A stretch of DNA of 64,000 nt from JACJYC01 sp964558465. Its GTDB lineage: Bacteria; Bacteroidota; Bacteroidia; Chitinophagales; Saprospiraceae. The DNA lies in NCBI GenBank assembly GCA_964558465.1, contig CAZLEF010000002.1, forward strand, positions 62,001-126,000. The letters run 5' to 3'. A program made the position numbers and the translations under genes. The notes below the pieces were generated by a model. The model did no database searches and had not been told where the DNA came from. It saw only the letters and a program-made list of their open reading frames with translations. Positions 62,917 to 64,000 of this stretch are shown one piece after another; within the stretch, counting starts at the first letter, position 1; each line of letters begins with the position of its first letter.

Positions 62917-64000
62917 TCAGGCAACCAGATTCACCACCCAAAACCCGATAAACGTCCCCATCGCATTGCCGAGCGATCCCAGCAACACGGCTGCCAGGGT
63001 CAGGTCGCTGCGGCCCAGGCTCCGGGCCAGTGCAAGCGCCGACGCCGCTCCACCCACATTGGCCTGGGAGGCGATGGCCGCCTTATCCAGGTCGAGCCGG
63101 AAAATCCGGGCCCCCAACAGGACCACGATACCATGAACCACCATGGTAATGCTGGTCAGGGCCAGCAGATAGAAGCCCAGCGGGCCGAGTTTGCCCAATG
63201 CTTCGATGTTGCAGAATGCGCCGATGACTGCCAGGAAAAGATAAACCGAAATCAGACCCAGCGATCGCGGCCCCCGGAGGCTCTTTGCCCAGGCAGTCTG
63301 GGCTATGGCCAGCGCAATAAGCGTCAGGGTGATCACGGAGGGAATGGGAAAAAGGGTTTCCAGATACTTAGAAAGCGCCAAAGCCCCCAACCCTAAACCC
63401 AGGGTCAATGCAAGGTCAAGCGGGCCCGTGGTTTCTTCATCCCTGTCCTCTTCGGGTTCGTCATACGGCATCAGAGCCTGGTTTTGAACCTTGAATTTCC
63501 AAGCCCGGAAAAAGACTTTTGGCACAATCAGGGTAACTGCCATCCAGAGTGTGGTGATGATATTGTCTACCGCCACCGCCCCGCTGTACAATACCCCGTC
63601 GCGCATGATGTTGTAATGCAGGGCAACAGCGTTAAAATTGATACTCCCGCCGATATAGGTCGCGGCAAACATGCCCCCCACCGCGGCATATTCCCCGCCA
63701 AGAGTCTCCTTGCCGTTGATCGCCCAGATACCCAGCACAACGCCCAGCGCCGTACCAAATGAACCGATGAGGAAAAGCAGGATCAAAGGAACCCCTGCTT
63801 TCAGAATATCCTTTAAACTGACCCTCAGAAGCAACCAGAAAATAGCCAACGGCGCCAGGTATGCAAATATTCCGTCGTAAACCGGGACCGGGTTTTCCTC
63901 CGTTGAGCCTGTCGGGATCAAACCCAGGTTGGCAACAATTGCTGTCAGGACAATGACAATCAGGGCAGTTCCCAGGCTTTTCAGCGCGGTGCGTTGCGCC
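62917..64000 (-). CDS. DUF819 family membrane protein, C-terminal part
   Basis: The frame is open to the right edge of the window, so the N terminus is missing. About 361 residues are present, with about 10 hydrophobic helices: the first visible stretch is LIVIVLTAIVANLGLIPTGS, then FWLLLRVSLKDIL, GGMFAATYIGGSINFNAVA, and at the C terminus QANVGGAASALALARSL and SLGNAMGTFIGFW. The pattern fits DUF819 (YjcL-like), integral membrane proteins of unknown function resembling transporters. A TTG at 63921 is not the true start. It converges on the adhesin gene; a hairpin CCTGATGC/GCATCAGG (62884-62891 with 62913-62920) sits between them without a T run. Confidence 0.88.
   Translation of the reverse strand, partial: AQRTALKSLGTALIVIVLTAIVANLGLIPTGSTEENPVPVYDGIFAYLAPLAIFWLLLRVSLKDILKAGVPLILLFLIGSFGTALGVVLGIWAINGKETLGGEYAAVGGMFAATYIGGSINFNAVALHYNIMRDGVLYSGAVAVDNIITTLWMAVTLIVPKVFFRAWKFKVQNQALMPYDEPEEDRDEETTGPLDLALTLGLGLGALALSKYLETLFPIPSVITLTLIALAIAQTAWAKSLRGPRSLGLISVYLFLAVIGAFCNIEALGKLGPLGFYLLALTSITMVVHGIVVLLGARIFRLDLDKAAIASQANVGGAASALALARSLGRSDLTLAAVLLGSLGNAMGTFIGFWVVNLVA

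Overview
The window reads as a chromosomal piece of a Bacteroidota genome, most likely of the Saprospiria type. Several things support this. There is a SusC/SusD pair and many lipoprotein or Sec signals without Shine-Dalgarno sequences. Promoter boxes follow the Bacteroidota pattern (TTTG, then TAnnTTTG). Two C-terminal secretion tails of the type IX system are present: a type-A sorting tail on the FAS1 protein and a gliding-motility-type tail on a giant adhesin. A YpdA-type oxidoreductase is also found. Many gene spacers are filled with short tandem repeats and palindromic dispersed repeats. No rRNA, tRNA, CRISPR array, transposase or prophage gene was seen. Both ends cut genes: a GTP-type PEP carboxykinase at the left and a DUF819 membrane protein at the right.

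Layout. 1-12.8 kb: metabolic and housekeeping genes (PEP carboxykinase, SDR oxidoreductase, DUF4382 lipoprotein, MiaE-like tRNA hydroxylase, secreted coiled-coil protein, c-di-AMP synthase CdaA with two M20 peptidases, a three-domain FAS1 protein, and an ECF sigma factor with a membrane/beta-barrel partner). A candidate small RNA with its own promoter and terminator lies at about 3.3 kb. 13.0-19.2 kb, minus strand: a CHAT protease, a double nSTAND ATPase and a winged-helix/TM/coiled-coil/WD40 protein. The last two are in one reading frame, separated only by a TAA codon that falls inside the second STAND module. This is the most unusual locus here. 19.6-25.8 kb: LytS-type histidine kinase, Sua5-type tRNA threonylcarbamoyladenylate synthase, MFS transporter, TypA GTPase. 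26.3-47.1 kb: outer-membrane uptake and cell-surface genes: SusC/SusD, two long FG-GAP/UnbV paralogues, an FG-GAP/PQQ-like propeller lipoprotein, a serine hydrolase, a sugar oxidoreductase/isomerase pair behind a baeRF-family gene, and a vanadium-haloperoxidase-like enzyme. 47.2-48.3 kb: a probable small toxin/immunity pair. 48.3-57.1 kb: TerB-like protein, YpdA, two response-regulator genes (one a hybrid with a degenerate kinase core), polyprenyl synthase, GNAT acetyltransferase, SH3 protein, DprA, alkaline phosphatase. 57.4-62.9 kb: one 1814-residue adhesin with 22 cysteine-paired repeats. 62.9 kb to the end: DUF819.

How the genes may work together. The CHAT/STAND/WD40 genes look like an NTP-dependent sensing and cell-suicide module: WD40 sensor, STAND switch, caspase-like effector. 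SusCD would import an unknown ligand. The FG-GAP, FAS1 and adhesin proteins are likely surface or matrix proteins. The regulator genes at 50-52.5 kb look translationally coupled.
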